From Actinomycetes bacterium (lineage in GTDB: Bacteria; Actinomycetota; Actinomycetes; Actinomycetales; Cellulomonadaceae): a stretch of 6,585 nt of DNA. Positions 5,630-6,585 of the stretch are shown piece after piece; positions within the stretch are counted from its first letter, which is position 1, and each line of letters opens with the position of its first letter. The notes beneath the pieces were generated by a model. The model was not told where the DNA came from and ran no database searches. It was given only the letters and a program-made list of their open reading frames with translations. The DNA lies in the NCBI GenBank assembly GCA_023424135.1, contig JAFAEH010000352.1:1-6585 (forward strand). Direction: 5' to 3'. Position numbers and translations under genes: made by a program.

Positions 5630-5647
5630 CCGACGCGCGCGTGTCGG
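5630..5647 (-). terminator. Hairpin immediately after ftsQ
   Basis: CCGACGC (5630-5636) pairs with GTGTCGG (5641-5647) around loop GCGC, with one G-T wobble. It starts 5 bases after the ftsQ stop codon. A longer alternative pairs CGTGTCGGC (5640-5648) with GCCGACACG (5678-5686) inside the ftsQ 3' end. It may partially terminate transcription from upstream, so that ftsZ depends more on its own promoter. No T-tract follows. Confidence 0.4.
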
Positions 5648-5652
5648 CCGGT

Positions 5653-6567
5653 TCACCGCGTGATCGGCATGCCCGGTGCCGACACGTCGAAGACGCTCGC
5701 GCCCGCGGCCTCCGGCGCCGCCCGCAGGGCCTGCAGCACGGCGATCTTCAGGGGCGTCTCGTCCGCGCTCCCCCACGCGACGCTCTTGCCGTCGCGCAGC
5801 ACCATCGTCACCGTGTCCTGCGTGGCCGCAGACACCTCCGCCACCTGCGCCAGGAGGTCAGCCGGCAGCTGCTCGAGCACGCGCAGCACCGCCGACAGCG
5901 TCCGCTCGTCCCCCACCGGGACGTCCACCACCGGCAGCCCCTCGGGCGCCGCGTCGGCGCGGCCGACCTGCACGCCCTGCTCGTCGAGCAGCACGAGACC
6001 GCCCCCCGCGTCGTCCTGCGGCACGGCGGCGACAGGCTCGCGGGAGACGAGCTGGACGGCGAGCCCGTCGGGCCACTCGCGCACGACCCGCGCCTCGCGC
6101 ACCCCCGGCACGTCCAGCACGGCGTCACGCAGACCCACGGTGTCGAGGCGCGGCAACGGGGTGCCGCCGCGCTGGGCGACCACCGCGAGCACCTGGTCGA
6201 CGGCGACCACCGTCCCGGCGCCCGTGACCTCGACCTTCGCGGGGTCGAGCGCGAGCACCGGGGACAGCAGCAGCAGCCAGCCGAGGCCGCCCGCCACCAG
6301 CACCCCCGCGGCCGTGACCAGCACCTGGCGACGCGCCAGGTTGCGGCGCGCCCGGGCCCGCTCGGCGAAGCGCTCGCGCGACGTCGTCGAGACCACCGCG
6401 GGACGCACCGGGCCGGAGAAGCGCCCGACGGTGTAGGTCGTGACCGTGCGGGTCCCGCCCGTCGCGGTCGTGGGCCCGGTCGGGGCGACGGTGCGCGTCG
6501 AGCCCGACGGCACACCCCGACCGGGTGCGGGCACCCGCGGGACCTGGTCCGTGCGGGGCCGTCGCAC
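5653..6567 (-). CDS. ftsQ: Cell division protein FtsQ
   Basis: Bitopic membrane protein of the divisome that, with FtsL and FtsB, links early Z-ring proteins to septal peptidoglycan synthesis. The 304-residue frame has a long Pro/Thr/Arg-rich cytoplasmic N-terminus (1-80) and one membrane helix (about 82-104, containing GWLLLLSPVLAL). A POTRA domain follows (about 107-180, starting at VEVTG and ending VREWPDGLAVQLVSREPVAAV), then the extracytoplasmic FtsQ beta domain up to FDVSAPGMPITR. Size and order are normal for actinobacterial FtsQ. The start is uncertain: GTG 6567 is used, but the frame is open to the window edge and the nearby GAGG is only 3 bases before it. A TGA in another frame at 6575-6573 may end the upstream gene (murC or ddl would be usual), but too few bases are present to call it. 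The 187-bp gap to ftsZ is large for this cluster. Confidence 0.95.
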   Translation of the reverse strand: MRRPRTDQVPRVPAPGRGVPSGSTRTVAPTGPTTATGGTRTVTTYTVGRFSGPVRPAVVSTTSRERFAERARARRNLARRQVLVTAAGVLVAGGLGWLLLLSPVLALDPAKVEVTGAGTVVAVDQVLAVVAQRGGTPLPRLDTVGLRDAVLDVPGVREARVVREWPDGLAVQLVSREPVAAVPQDDAGGGLVLLDEQGVQVGRADAAPEGLPVVDVPVGDERTLSAVLRVLEQLPADLLAQVAEVSAATQDTVTMVLRDGKSVAWGSADETPLKIAVLQALRAAPEAAGASVFDVSAPGMPITR

Positions 6568-6585
6568 GGCCCTCAGCCCGGTGGC

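Noticed and set aside
6573..6585. 3' end of the upstream gene (murC or similar)
   Set aside because: A TGA is present at 6575-6573 on the minus strand, but 13 bases are too few to identify any gene.

Overview
This window is a compact piece of chromosome from a very GC-rich actinobacterium. The gene set and order, the SepF and DivIVA (Wag31-type) sequences, and the 'VPDFLK' tail of FtsZ fit Micrococcales. A Cellulomonas-like organism is my best guess, but this is inference from style and synteny, not a database match. All eight supported genes lie on the minus strand, so the text below reads from high to low coordinates. It is the downstream half of the division and cell wall (dcw) cluster.

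Layout in transcription order: ftsQ (6567-5653; its start lies near the window edge); a 187-bp gap with a hairpin just after ftsQ and an AT-richer element upstream of ftsZ; ftsZ (5465-4191); pgeF/yfiH (4194-3316, overlapping ftsZ by the 4 bases GTGA); a short gap with a strong terminator-like hairpin and a candidate promoter; sepF (3184-2708); yggT (2704-2420, 3 bases after sepF); a 170-bp gap with inverted repeats and a structured leader; divIVA/wag31 (2249-1566); a 328-bp gap holding a GC-rich terminator hairpin, a 69-bp tandem repeat and a good promoter; a TraR/DksA-type zinc-finger gene (1237-779); and lspA (758 to beyond base 1, C-terminus not in the window).

The genes form a coherent unit. 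FtsZ polymerises at mid-cell. SepF ties its C-terminal peptide to the membrane. FtsQ belongs to the FtsQLB divisome complex. DivIVA organises polar or septal wall growth. YggT is a small membrane protein habitually linked to sepF. PgeF is assigned to peptidoglycan precursor editing. LspA is the lipoprotein signal peptidase. The DksA-type protein is a probable RNA polymerase-binding regulator.

No unknown system is visible in the coding content. The less ordinary material is in the gaps. There is a 69-bp (23-codon) tandem repeat after divIVA whose third, shortened copy forms the terminator hairpin. A CGACACGCC/GGCGTGTCG motif recurs in four gaps. A dyad-containing element lies upstream of ftsZ, and a hairpin with a possible alternative pairing lies in the divIVA leader. 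The yggS gene often found between pgeF and sepF is absent. All promoter and terminator calls come from reading the sequence and are untested.
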